NCBI GenBank assembly: GCA_036971715.1
Contig: JAVHJL010000010.1
Location: forward strand, 186,001 to 250,000
Source of the DNA: Arthrobotrys musiformis
Taxonomy: Eukaryota > Ascomycota > Orbiliomycetes > Orbiliales > Orbiliaceae
Direction of reading: 5' to 3'
Length of the DNA: 64,000 nucleotides
Shown: one piece after another, positions 49,576 to 60,173 of the stretch
Layout: each line of letters begins with the position of its first letter
Numbering within the stretch: position 1 is the stretch's first letter
Notes under the pieces: model-generated
What the model was told of the DNA's origin: nothing
Seen by the model: the letters and a program-made list of their open reading frames with translations, nothing else
The model's database searches: none
Position numbers and translations under genes: made by a program

Positions 49576-50820
49576 GTAGTCGCAGTGTTATTTTGGAGGG
49601 GAACAAAGAAGTCGAAATCGAAAAGAGTTTCGTGGGAGGATCAGGTTTATTGACGTTCACCACGGCCATCAATACATGACCAATTGCAACGTCGTCGTCG
49701 CAGTCGGTACCAGAATTGCATCGCTTCGAGGTACGTTTCGAGACATTCCGGCTCGCGGCTGGTTCCCGCCATTCCACAACAGAGGATTTGTTCCCCCCTT
49801 GGGTTGTTTTCAACGTTCCTGTTGGGACTCGGACCTCGTATAAAATCGGTACCTGCAGGACGAACGACGACTTCATAGGACCCGGTGTGATGTTTTTGGC
49901 TTCTTGTTTATACATAACGAAGGCCATCGGAGGGATTAGAAGATGGTTCGAGAGAGGCCTAGTCGGTTTTCGATTTGGTCTGCTTTATAACTCTTCATAA
50001 CCTTCGTGGCAGCTATACGTTGGCCCGCTGAATAATGAAGGCTGGCAGCTGAGCTGATGGGAGAACTGTATTATCAATCATCGTCATTTCCATAATCACC
50101 ATTACATGTCCGCCGCCGTCGTCGTCGTCTTCGTTTCTGCTGGTATTTGTTGTTAATACATCGCTCTGTGGGGGCTCCAATGAAAAGTTGTGTCTTTTTT
50201 TTGTTTTTTATATAACTGTCCCCCATATTGTGTCTGCGGCTTCGTTGTAGGAACTTTATATCCACACCTTACCCTACCCACCAAAATACCCCCCCCTCTT
50301 ATCTTCTTCAATCCCATTCCATCTACCCTAACACCCTGCTCCAGGGACCATTCACAACCAGCATATTCCGACATTGCAACAATACTGCGTATAACTGCAG
50401 TATATAAATCTCCTTCGTTACCTGTTGGTTCTTCTCGTTTCGTTCGTTCGGTTTGTTTGGCGGGACAGAGCCACGTTGCTAACGGACTCATATTGATAGT
50501 TTAGGTTTATCCTTTTCTTCGCTGATCAGGCCTTTTGGTGAGTTCCAAAACCATCGAGTCCAGTTTGCCAGCTTGCGGTCGTAGCTAGTTTCAGGCCTCA
50601 TCATTTCATTTCCTTCTGAGAGTGGACCATCAACCACACCCCCCCCGGTGCCTGTTACCTTCAACTGCTAGCTACAATCTTCATCGAATGGGAAATGTCG
50701 AACACTTTTTGGTTTCAAGATCTAACGCCTCCCTTAGTCTCTCCAAGACACCCCTCCCCAGTTCTCCCAAGTAGGGATTTCATCACCACCAGTTCCTTAT
50801 CACAATACCAAAACGAAGAC

Positions 50821-52014
50821 ATGACGTCCCTATCGCGAAAAGCATGCTACAAGTGAGCCTAGGACCATCCGTCTTTCTCGTTCGATCTATTCCCCGGTTA
50901 TCATGCGTCTCTTTGCCATGTGTAATCCGGGTCAGATCAAGTTACGCCAAAGTGTGAGGGGGTAGTTGAATTCTGATGTTGAGTGTCGTGTCGTAGATGC
51001 GGGTCCATTGGGCATTTCGCTGAAGTGAGTTTCCGGAGGCTCTTCCGGCTCCCTTGTTTTAAACTTGGGGGAGGGTAAACAGTGAGAGAATGTCTTACTA
51101 ACTATTTATTGCTATAGGTCTGCTCCTCTGCAGAAAGGCTCTGCTATAACTGTGAGTGCATAGTCTTGGGAATTTCTAGCTTTTTCTTTGGCTATTTATT
51201 GACCTTTTTACGCCTCTAGGCAAGCAACCGGGTACTTGGATATATCTTATTTAACCAGCATGCTCAAAACCTCGAACTAACTCGATTCTTCAGGACACGA
51301 ATCTAACGCTTGCCCACACCCAAGAACTACTGAGAGTATGGCCCCGGCTTCCTGCTGAAATAGTCAAATTCATCGATGGACCGACGAAAAGGAAGATAAA
51401 ACAGGCAAGGTACTAACAATACCTCTCTCATTTAGCTAAGCAGTGCTACCACTGCCAGGGTCTTGGCCACGTCCAAGCGGATTGCCCAACTCTTCGTATC
51501 AACGGCGGAGCTACTAGCGGACGATGCTACTCGTGTGGCCAACCAGGCCATCTCGCCCGTAACTGCCCCGGAAACCAAAGGTTCCAAACCGGTGGTTTCA
51601 ACGGCCGCAACAACATGCGAGGATACGCCTCTGCGCCAAGGCCAGCTACTTGCTACAAGTGTGGCGGACCTAACCACTATGCTCGGGACTGCCAGGCTCA
51701 GGCTATGAAGTGTTATGCCTGCGGAAAGTTGGGTCACATCAGCCGTGATTGTACCGCCCCCAACGGTGGGCCGTTGAATACTGCCGGAAAAACCTGCTAT
51801 CGTTGTGGGGAGGCTGGACACATTGTAAGTATCAAGCCGGTAACAGGACTCAAATTGCAACAGTATTCTCACACCAAACCTTTTTCAGAGCCGAGACTGC
51901 CCCCAGAACACTGCTGCCAGCAACGAAAACGCCGGTACAACTACTACCGCCTCTACCACCACTGCTACCACTGACACGACCGCAACCCCCGCCGCTCCAA
52001 CCCAAACCGCTTAG
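50821..52014 (+). CDS. Seven-knuckle CCHC zinc-finger protein (CNBP/Gis2/Byr3-like)
   Basis: This is a small single-stranded nucleic-acid-binding protein; relatives bind RNA and affect translation and stress granules. Seven exons (50821-50852, 50997-51024, 51118-51151, 51220-51231, 51294-51335, 51436-51824, 51889-52014) give 220 aa. Seven CX2CX4HX4C knuckles are seen: CYKCGSIGHFAEVC, CYNCKQPGHESNAC, CYHCQGLGHVQADC, CYSCGQPGHLARNC, CYKCGGPNHYARDC, CYACGKLGHISRDC and CYRCGEAGHISRDC. A Gly/Asn/Arg-rich linker (GGFNGRNNMRGY) separates knuckles 4 and 5. The C-terminus is a Thr/Ala-rich tail. Exon 4 is only 12 nt, and several introns split a knuckle, so the first two are invisible without splicing. 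The conserved TKQCYHCQGLGHVQADCPTL supports the junction between exons 5 and 6. The start, MTSLSRKACYKCG, matches family proteins. Confidence 0.93.
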
Positions 52015-53175
52015 ATTGGAATGGCTATTAGGTTAGAGCGATGAGATAGTTTTGTGATTTGGTTGCACGTCGATAGTATTGTTCCTATGGACCTTTTCGA
52101 CTGGACTTCCCCTGGAAGCACTTGCTGCAACTGGCTTTTCAATCCAGTTCTCGACAATTAATTATCAATTACCTCTATACGAATAACGCCATTAACATAA
52201 CGGTCCCTTTCATGGCCCTTTCCCCTTGCTCTTTTACTTAGATACAACTTCGCACCCTTTACTTCCAGAATCGATTGTTCATACAAATTTTTTTATTTCC
52301 TTTCTCTTAACGAATCCCCTCTCTCCTTGCCCTCATAACATTCGAGCTACGCTCTCCTTCGGTACGTTTCTTTTTCAAGAATACATGCACTCTATCAAAA
52401 GTATACTAGTTCTAGGACGAAAGGCTTTTCTATAATTTTGTTTGCTCTTAGCACTTGCTACGATGACCTTGGGCTTCGACCCATCAAACCCCATCATGTC
52501 TCTCTCTCTTTCTCTCTCTCTCTTTTTTTTTTTTTCCTTTGCTCCCTAGATCAAATTGGTAACGCAGGGCAGGATATACCCAAACGAATCACAAACTATG
52601 GTAGTGAATTTTAGAATAAATGGGATTGGTCCCTTAGGAAGAAACTGGTAAACTAGAACAAAACTAGCAGAGGACTACGGAGGGGTGGAAAGGACTAAGG
52701 CGACTAAGTAATCAATCAAAGTCCTCGAATAAAAATCGACTTTGCTGTTGATTACACAATGACTCGTTAAAATACCTGGGTTTTGAGATTTGGATCGATT
52801 GAATTTATGGGGATGTGAAAACAACACAAATCCTTGTTGTGAAATGGGCTGAGGGTTAGCTAGTTGTGATAGCCTACCTGAACGTCTTTGAGGTACCTAT
52901 TCTCATCGACACGGCTACCTTCATCACACCACATTCGTGGTGCTGTATCTCTCATCTACACTTACGGTCTATACCTATACCCTGGGCCTAAATTTCCATA
53001 TAACCTATTATTCTAATTCAAACCACTTTTGCATCTTTGTGAGTCTTCGTTGAGGCCATTGGTATTGTTCCTTGCTTGCTGGTGTCGATAAACCCAGTAT
53101 TTAGCCACCAGGCTACCATTCCGGTTGAGTAAATAGTCGGCAAGCTAATAGAAGAAGAAAAGTGAAGCATCCAAC
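52015..53175. other. Intergenic region between the CCHC gene and dmc1
   Basis: These 1.16 kb hold the 3' UTR of the CCHC gene and the dmc1 promoter. A (TC)n plus T tract occurs at about 52499-52539. I looked for URS1-like meiotic operators (core GGCGGC) near dmc1 and did not see a convincing one. No gene is supported. Confidence 0.5.
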
Positions 53176-55223
53176 ATGCCGGCATCAACTCACGGAGACG
53201 ACGATTTCGATTCCGACGAGGTATGGGGGCCATGTGATGTGGTATTTCAGGTTACGATTGACTAATTGGTGCATGGGTAGGATTCTATGATCATTGATAT
53301 AGACCAGCTCCAAAATCACGGTTCGTGTGGGTTTAGTCTGAGATGTTGGGGGTTAAGCTGATGTTTGTTTGTTGCAGGGATTGGAGCTGCGGATATTGCG
53401 AAACTTAGAGCTGCTGGTTATTGGACTGTTGCTGTACGTTCCCCCGTTTTTGGGTTTTGTTAGGGGTTAAGGGAAAGGGCTAATTTATCTGGATAGTCTG
53501 TTCATTCTGCTATGAGAAAGACTCTTGGGAAGATCAAGGGACTTAGTGAGGTATTGTTACCCTAGTCTGGAGGATTGTTGAGCTCGGTGTTCTGATAACT
53601 GGGACATACAGATCAAAGTCGATAAAATCAAGGATGCTGTTGCGAAAATCAATCCCTCCGGGTCTGCCTTCGTCACTGCCTCTGAATATGGCCAGCATCG
53701 TAAGCGTGTTATTCGTATTTCCACAGGGAGTAAAAATCTCGACGGTATCCTTGGTGGTGGGTTCACCACGATGAGTATCTCTGAGGTTCGAGTCCTGCAA
53801 TAACCCTATGCTATGTCGCACGCACCGGACAGGGCTAATGCATTCCTCCGACGCAGGTCTTTGGGGAGTTTCGCTGTGGGAAGACCCAGATGGGACATAC
53901 ACTTTGTGTAACTTGCCAGCTACCAAAGGTGAGGTGTTCTATCCCATGTGGCGTGGCAAGGTTCAACTGCATTGACGAGATGACCATACATAGGACATGG
54001 GCGGGGCTGCTGGGAAGGTAACACTCAAATGGGCGATTGGTGTTTATGCGTGGATCCTGGGCCTGTGTGACGCTGACTGGGTTTTAGGCGGCATACGTGG
54101 ACACCGAGGGAACGTTTCGTCCTGAGAGGTAGATGAGTTTTCTTCTTCTGGCAAACAAAATGCCCCCATCGATACGTCACTAACCACGATCGAAAAGAAT
54201 CCGAGCAATTGCCGAAAGATTCGGGGTCGATGGCGACGCTTGTCTTGAAAACATCCTTTATGCTCGTGCGGTCAATAGCGAGGTCCAAATGGAACTTATC
54301 CAAAAACTTGCGGAGCCATTCGCGTCCGGTGAATACCGTCTCCTGGTCATCGATTCCATCATGGCCTGTTTCCGTGTTGATTACAGCGGACGGGGTGAGC
54401 TCTCCGAGCGTCAACAAAAGCTAGGACAGATGCTAGCTCGTTTGACTACTATGGCAGAAGAGTTCAACATTGCGGTTTATATGGTAAATCAGTGGGACAA
54501 CATTACAGGTTGGACTTCAGGCATTAATTGATTTTCCCATAGACCAATCAGGTCCAGAGCGACCCTGGTGCTAGCGCATTGTTTGCAGGTGCGGATGGGT
54601 ACGTTTATACACTAACACCGATAGGAAGGGGGTTTCCATTGAATCTAACTTGCATGTCCTACCTGCAGACGCAAGCCAGGTAAGTTGGATTCAGAAATGT
54701 TTTCAGGCAACATTACTCGATGGCAGATCAGGGAACTAAAGTTCTCCAAAAATTCACCCGAAAATACTAGTTGGCAAGTACAACCCTGCATCTTATTTGG
54801 TCAGGTAAATCACCGTGCCTGGGCAATGACTAACACCTTAGCTTTTTGTTTTAGGTGGACACGTTCTCGCGCATGCCAGTGCTACCCGAATTTTGCTGGT
54901 ATGTCGACAGAAGCTCCCGGGGGTGAAAAAAATTAGGAAATTTTTTGTAAAAATTCGCCTAAGTGTTGGAAATGTTGCAAAATAAAACAAATACATAATA
55001 AATACGAGATGATTACTGACATTGGACGTTTAATTTGCAGCGCAAAGGCCGTGGAGAAGAGCGAGTCGCTAAGGTAGGCGCAGGCGGATATGCTGGGGTG
55101 GCGGCCTGAATTATACTAATTAGGAGGTTTTTTGGACAGATTCAGGACAGCCCCGACTGCCCGGAACGCGAGGCGACATACATCATTAGCAACGGAGGAA
55201 TCGCCGACCCTGAGGGATCTTGA
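53176..55223 (+). CDS. dmc1: Meiotic recombinase DMC1 (RecA/Rad51 family)
   Basis: DMC1 forms filaments on ssDNA and carries out interhomolog strand exchange in meiosis. Fourteen exons are modelled: 53176-53220, 53281-53320, 53378-53433, 53497-53550, 53612-53785, 53857-53928, 53994-54017, 54088-54128, 54198-54483, 54543-54598, 54669-54679, 54855-54898, 55041-55073 and 55140-55223. They give 339 aa, the usual length. The N-terminal HhH domain (IDQLQNHGIGAADIAKLRAA) is followed by Walker A GEFRCGKTQM (about 120-130), AYVDTEGTFRPERIRAIAER, Walker B LLVIDSIMACFR, SGRGELSERQQKLGQMLARL, YMTNQVQSDPG, LAHASATRILLRKGRGEERV and the tail SPDCPEREATYIISNGGIAD. RILLRKGRG and the residues typical of DMC1 separate it from Rad51. 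Exon 11 is 11 nt. The model reads GRKPGGHV, one residue shorter than KPVGGHV of yeast Dmc1. Intron 11 is the longest at 175 nt. Confidence 0.93.
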
Positions 55224-56789
55224 GTGTATGTGCAGGGGGGGCTAAGTGCTTAGTTATTATATATATTAAGGTTTTCAATGGGTGTTTCGGCCTACCGCGT
55301 ACCATGTACGGGCCCCTTTGGTCTTTCTTTCTTTCTCCTTTTCTTCGATTTCTCTATCTTGCCGCATATGCGCATTGAATGTTGGGCTTTTCACAAAAAA
55401 TTAAATGGTACCCAGCTGCATAGCTAGCCCAGCAGTTATCAATCAATCTGCAACTTTTCTCCTCTTTTGCTTACGTGGTGGCCGGTGGTCAGGCATATTG
55501 TGCATGAGCGAGCCCCCTTTGTGATCCCGACAGCTCTCAAAGAAAGAGCAGGTGTAGGCAGTCCGACACCCAGACTTTTGTGCCACTAACATGTAATTTA
55601 AACGGCACTCTTTGATACCTAGTTTTTGTAGGTATACGTGCCTAGGTAGCTAGGCATGTATACACATGTTGCATATGAATAAATACCAACGTCCTGGCGG
55701 TGATATGCTTCAGAACTAACGGGCTGAGCTGAGCGGGGCACGTGAGGTGTAGTCAGTGATCGATCATAATCGCAGAATCAGACCCCTATTGTATTATCTT
55801 ATACAATGATGGGCACCCCTCCTGTATTTATAGATAACCCCCCCTGGCCAGCCAGCCATTCAGGGTGCAGAACCGCAGGTTTGCAGTCATCGCTGTCTCA
55901 ATTGCCACAGCCTGGGATATGGATATGATCCTTCGCTTGGTACCCCCCGGCAGGGCAGCCATATTGTGCCTGTTGTTGTTGAATCCCGTGGTGTCAAACA
56001 TCCGCATTTGCAGCTCTTGCCCGAACAACGCCAACTCTGAATAAAAGGGCGTTGACGGAACCTGACTGATCGCACGGCACAGCTTCATTCGCATTTGCTA
56101 TATCTTCCAGGCCCTTCCAGAGAACCTTCAGATTCCCAAATCTACCCGCCTCACACTAATTTTTTAGCATGAACCGTGCCTCTCGCTCTTGGGCTGCCTT
56201 GTGACCCTCAACTGTACCTGTACTGTCCACTGTCCACTGTCCTGGAATCAAAGATCGATCTAATATAGTCGGCCCCTTGTCGTTTACGGTTAGCTGCTAG
56301 ACGGTAGCTTAGTCGCTTTCCAAAAGGTCGTCATTCTTCCCAAAGGTAAGCCGGGATTTAAGACCCAGCGAGAACACCATCTTTCTGCTTCCTCTTTCCC
56401 ATCCTTTTGGTTTGTTCCTTCATGCATGGTTTGTTGGTTGGCTTTGTTGCTGGGGGTCCTCCAAATCCTGTTCGTCCGTTGAAAACATCGAAAATGCAAC
56501 AGATACTAACACACACACCCGCACAAACCAGCCTCGAGAGTCATTCTGACAACCCCCAAAGTCTTTGCGTGTCAAAGCAATATCCCGGAACCGGGGCCTT
56601 TCAGGTAGCCTCTCGATCGTTTCGATCGCTTCTATCTATCTATCTATCTTTCTGCCTGTATCCTATTCCTTTGGTAGACACCGGATACATCAAGAGGCTC
56701 CTGGAGCGCCCCGCAGAAGGGGCACATCACCAAGGGGGCTTGCTGATTCGATCAGCAGTAAAACAAAACGAACCCAAAAATCTCCCACA
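55224..56789. other. Intergenic region between dmc1 and the dsRBM gene
   Basis: These 1.57 kb contain no supported gene. Small ORFs (55828-56094 minus; 56407-56811 plus) lack family resemblance. A CTGTCCACTGTCCACTGTCC tandem repeat lies at about 56222-56241, (ATCT)n at about 56632-56649 and a CCTAGGTAGCTAGG element at about 55641-55654. The right end must hold the promoter and leader of the dsRBM gene. Confidence 0.5.
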
Positions 56790-58174
56790 ATGGAGCGCGA
56801 GATGCACATAAAGCAAGAGGTAAATGACTACGATATGGTCATGGACCCCCCCTCTTATTCGCGACTGCCGCTGCACACGATGGGGGGTCTGCCGCCGAGC
56901 TTGGATGAGCTTTTCGAAAGCATGGGGGGCATCCAGACCACGCAGTTAAACTTAAAACCCATGAAGCAATATTTAGAAACCGACCCCGTATCCCCCAAGA
57001 ATGCAAAACCTCCACCTAGAAATATTGCCCTGCAGACTTTCAGCAGCGTGCCGGCTGCGGTCAAACCCAATCCGAAGGATCCTACGAGGGTCGTCGGAGA
57101 ACGAGCTACCACGAGTTATGTCTCCGATCTATACGAGTACATACAGGGCCATTGTCCGAAACACCCGGTTGAGAGTTTTGAATTTGATGAACCGCACCTG
57201 CAGCAGTTCACGGTATCTCTGCGACTGAAAGGTCTAGAGCCTGTTACACCGGCGCCCGATCGAAAAGGCGACGACATTGAACTTACTCCCAGATTGTTCC
57301 CGTCGAAAAAGGCGGCAAAGGAACATGTTGCACATCTTGCGCTAGAACTACTAAAGTCGATACCTCCTGAGCCTGAACATATCATTGTCGGGCCGGGCAA
57401 GGCGAAAGGGGAGAGCCCTATGGGTGAACTTAATAGTATGACTATCACCCCCTCCTTTCATTCAAAAAAATTCGTTTCTGTTATGCGTCATCCGCTGATC
57501 CCTTCATGCTTGGCAGGGTATTGCTCCCAAAATGCGCTCCCCAGGCCCCACGTTCTAGACACAAGCAATAGCAAACCGCCGTATTCATTTGGTTGTGAGA
57601 TTACTATTAATATTGACGGCGAAAGAAAATTCGGTGACCCCAACCCGTCCTGTCCGAACAAGGCGGCTGCTCGTAATAGGGCGGCCCAAGCAGCGTTGAA
57701 CTGGATTGCGGATAAGAACCCGAAGATTGTCAAGTTGAAGGGGAAGTCTGGGAAAGCCGGTCGTGTTCTGGCGCCTGGATCTGTTGTTCAAATTGATGCG
57801 ACCGATAAGACTATCGGGGAGATTGCTACCGGTAAGTGGTACTTTGGTTTGCGCAGTAGCCTAGAGGCTCATTCGATTGCTAATGGTCCTCTCTCCCCGT
57901 GAGTGTAGAGGCGTGTACTCTCTTGGGGTTTAAAGCACCCCAGAAACAGTTGATGCCGGTAGAAGGGGTGGTCGGAATGTATGATGTCCTTGTGATACTG
58001 GAACATGGTGACCAGGAAACAAAGGTTGGGCCGCTAAAAAACATATTTGGCCAAAAGACCGCAAGCAAGGAAGCGATGAGGATGACGTTTCTGACAGCGC
58101 AGTATTTAGCGAAAGAGCATTATGGTATAAAAGTGGAATTAACCGGCAATAGCAACCTTGAACTATGCGCTTAA
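56790..58174 (+). CDS. Protein with three dsRNA-binding-like domains, unrecognised
   Basis: I do not recognise a named family; the protein carries no nuclease, helicase or deaminase motif. Two exons, 56790-57831 and 57909-58174, give 435 aa. Three dsRBM-like regions can be seen. Region 1 (about 110-195) runs from DLYEYIQGHCPKHPVESFEF to SKKAAKEHVAHLALELLKS. Region 2 (about 235-322) contains YSFGCEITINIDGERKFGDP and PNKAAARNRAAQAALNWIAD. Region 3 (about 350-428) contains YDVLVILEHGDQETKVGP and ASKEAMRMTFLTAQYLAKEH. Each ends in the KxAA(R/K)xxAA-type helix of dsRBMs. The N-terminus has a short disordered stretch. The start ACAATGG at 56790 has good context. The 3' end of the coding sequence is also the left arm of a long inverted repeat (see separate feature). 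A role in RNA handling or silencing is an inference from domains only. Confidence 0.8.
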
Positions 58175-58265
58175 TCCTACTTTTATACCATAATGCTCTT
58201 TCAAAAAAATAGGCGGGTACCTTAACCACCGCCAGAAACGTCATCCTCATCGCTTCCTTGCTTGC
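58061..58265. repeat. Inverted repeat spanning the end of the dsRBM coding exon and its 3' flank
   Basis: Two pairs of arms are perfect. 58061-58093 (33 bp, within coding sequence) is the exact reverse complement of 58233-58265. 58111-58134 (24 bp, coding) is the exact reverse complement of 58179-58202, and pairing continues imperfectly to about 58142/58171. The arms are interrupted asymmetrically by 17 nt on the left (58094-58110) and 30 nt on the right (58203-58232). The stop codon (58172-58174) sits near the apical loop. Beyond 58061 and 58265 the similarity ends abruptly. In RNA this would be a stem-loop of about 200 nt. Confidence 0.93.
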
Positions 58266-58618
58266 CCTACAGCCAGGTGGCGTTAAGGTGGCTTCGGATC
58301 TCATTCCGATATATTAAGCCTCGGTTCCTCTTTAGTGTACGATATGTCATTCTTCCTGTTCCTTTTTGCCATTGTGCACAAAATCATAAGCGGCGTCCAA
58401 AGAAATGCATATCGATACCCCCCTTTTTTTTCCCTTCCTCTCGTTTTTTTCTTCTTTCTTTCTCTGCAATTTGCAATTAACGTGTAAATAGTATTGCATT
58501 TAGAGGTCCTCGGACTGCAAGAACGGTGTTGGTTCGATGGCATTAGTGGATATCGGTCTCACAGGCCAGCTACACAAAAGGTGGATATCAGGTATTGGTT
58601 ACATCTTAATGTACAAGC

Positions 58619-59707
58619 TTATTCGTCAACGACTATTCCTATCGGGTCGCCTCCTATTTCATCCCCGAGGTCTTCTAAAACTCTACTATATACTCTCGCA
58701 ACTTCGATTTCCCACTCCTCGTCTTCCTTTTCTTCCTCTATGACTCGTTCCGTCCGGTCAGCCTCTTTCTTTGTAGGCCGGCCGTAGCTCCGTTGTAATC
58801 TTGAAGCATCACCCTCGGTTTCTTCATCGACTTCCATGTATTCTTCGTCGGAATCGTGGGTTTCTTTGTCTAAATCCAAGTCGGAGTCCGAATCGTCGTT
58901 ATCCTCGTCTTCTTCCTCGATTCTGCCGTTTTCCTGGGGTTCGTCGAGGAAATCTTGGCCTTCGATTAACCTTACTACCATTGCTCTTGAGACTTTTACG
59001 ATGCTGTTTAGGCGGACTTTTTCGGTGATTGAGAGGCGGTATTCTGATAGGAGGGTGTGGAAGGCTAGGTCGAGTTTGTTGAAGAGGCGGAATGTTGGGG
59101 TCGGGCGTGGGGGGAAGGGGGGGAGGTAATCTAATAGACTGCCGGCGATTTGGAGGAGGTAGGGGATTTGGAGGGATGCTTTTTGGGGGGAGTTGGTTTA
59201 CGAATAAGTTACGATTCATGCATTTGAGGATTCGATGGATTTTTGTAGAGCCGAGAATATGCATATATAGGTGTATATATATATATATATATATTTTAAA
59301 AAAGAAAGGAGCAAGGAGAGCTCGGTCTTTTACTGAAGGTCTAGATGACACTCACCTGTCCCGCTAACCCACACCAATCCCACCAGCTTTTCCAAATCCT
59401 CGATGAGAGGCTCTACATCGCTATACCCCAATATAAGCCCCTCGCCAGTGGCACCGGTACCATCATTCGCCCTTGCGAATTCCGATTTTTCCTCCTCGGT
59501 TGGGAACTTTTTTGTGAATTTCCGAGATATCTGGAGGAGTGCGGTGTCGAGGTAGTTCCGGAGCAAGGATTCACGTTTTGATTTTAGAGGAGTGGATCGC
59601 TGGGTCGGGAGGACGTTGGAGCTACGGGATGCGGTTGAGGAGTAGTTTGAAGGGGCAGGGGAGGGGAGGTAGGTCGGTGGTGGGATGAAGCCGCCTTGTT
59701 GTGACAT
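58619..59707 (-). CDS. Conserved fungal protein of unknown function, acidic C-terminus
   Basis: I do not recognise a function. Two exons, 59707-59356 and 59178-58619 (177-nt intron), give 303 aa. Residues 1-45 are Pro/Ser-rich (MSQQGGFIPPPTYLPSPAPS). The next 150 residues form a predicted helical domain: RESLLRNYLDTALLQISRKF, EPLIEDLEKLVGLVWVSGTA, then ASLQIPYLLQIAGSLLDYLP, PTPTFRLFNKLDLAFHTLLS, ITEKVRLNSIVKVSRAMVVR. This pattern is familiar to me from uncharacterised ascomycete proteins. The last 110 residues are strongly acidic (EEEDEDNDDSDSDLDLDKE). The acceptor is AAAAAG|CA, slightly unusual, but the joined frame runs smoothly through WVSGTASLQIPYLL. The start MSQQ was preferred over an upstream in-frame Met at 59953 because only the former is followed by conserved-looking sequence. 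Confidence 0.78.
59273..59294. repeat. (TA)n microsatellite inside the intron of the acidic-tail gene
   Basis: An alternating TA run of about 22 bp lies within the 177-nt intron of the 58619-59707 gene and may explain why that intron is longer than its neighbours. Confidence 0.8.
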
Positions 59708-60173
59708 TTTTATAGAGGGGATGATGTTGAGGGATGTGAATATTGAGGGGGTTTGGGGACATATGTGAGGCCGCAGGATTCCGTGCAGCTTGATTGTGTT
59801 GGTGTGTCGTTGTTTGGGGTGCGAGGTTACCACAAAAACAACACGGAATGTATCTAATATTGAGATGTCGTGCAAAGCTTCAATTGTAGTTCTCGCCGTT
59901 GTATATACATGTATCATGGCTTCCTGATACTCTGCATTGGAGGCGATATCCAACTACGCTACCCTATAATTCTTCTTTTCTCATTCCAACAAATACACCT
60001 TTCGATCATTCTCCCAATTGCTCTAGAGCTTCTTTTGATTCCACATCGACCTACCCTCCATTTGCTTTGGTATCATTCTACAAATCACCACCAACGAATA
60101 AAGACACTATAGTTAAGAACTTACACTCATTCCACTGTGGAGACAGCTGGAAAAAAAGAAAGAAAAAAAGAAA
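59708..60173. promoter_or_regulatory. Divergent promoter region of two unknown genes
   Basis: These 466 bp separate start codons that face away from each other, so both promoters lie here. Just before the plus-strand start is an A/G-rich AAAAAGAAAGAAAAAAAGAA leader (60152-60171). No other signal is clear. Confidence 0.5.

Larger units (their letters stand above)
45016..50820. other. 5.8-kb stretch without a supported gene
   Basis: This is the largest apparently empty interval. ORFs up to 184 codons occur (49373-49927, minus), but they are readings of simple repeats or T-rich DNA. Contents seen: a T20 run at about 45241-45260, a TACCTAGGTA palindrome at 46042-46051, a T38 run at 47196-47233, a tandem ATGTCATGT repeat at about 48821-48839, many T/C-rich tracts at 49120-49200, a GAAGCA/GAAGTC repeat at about 49490-49575, and a CCGTCGTCGTCGTC run near 50110-50135. 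The last kilobase is CT-rich and should contain the CCHC-protein promoter and leader. Two tRNA-like fragments (near 46360-46390 and 47935-47955) do not form complete cloverleaves. Confidence 0.45.

Noticed and set aside
49231..49927. 140- and 184-codon ORFs on both strands
   Set aside because: Both arise from the GAAGTC/GAAGCA repeat and T-rich DNA.
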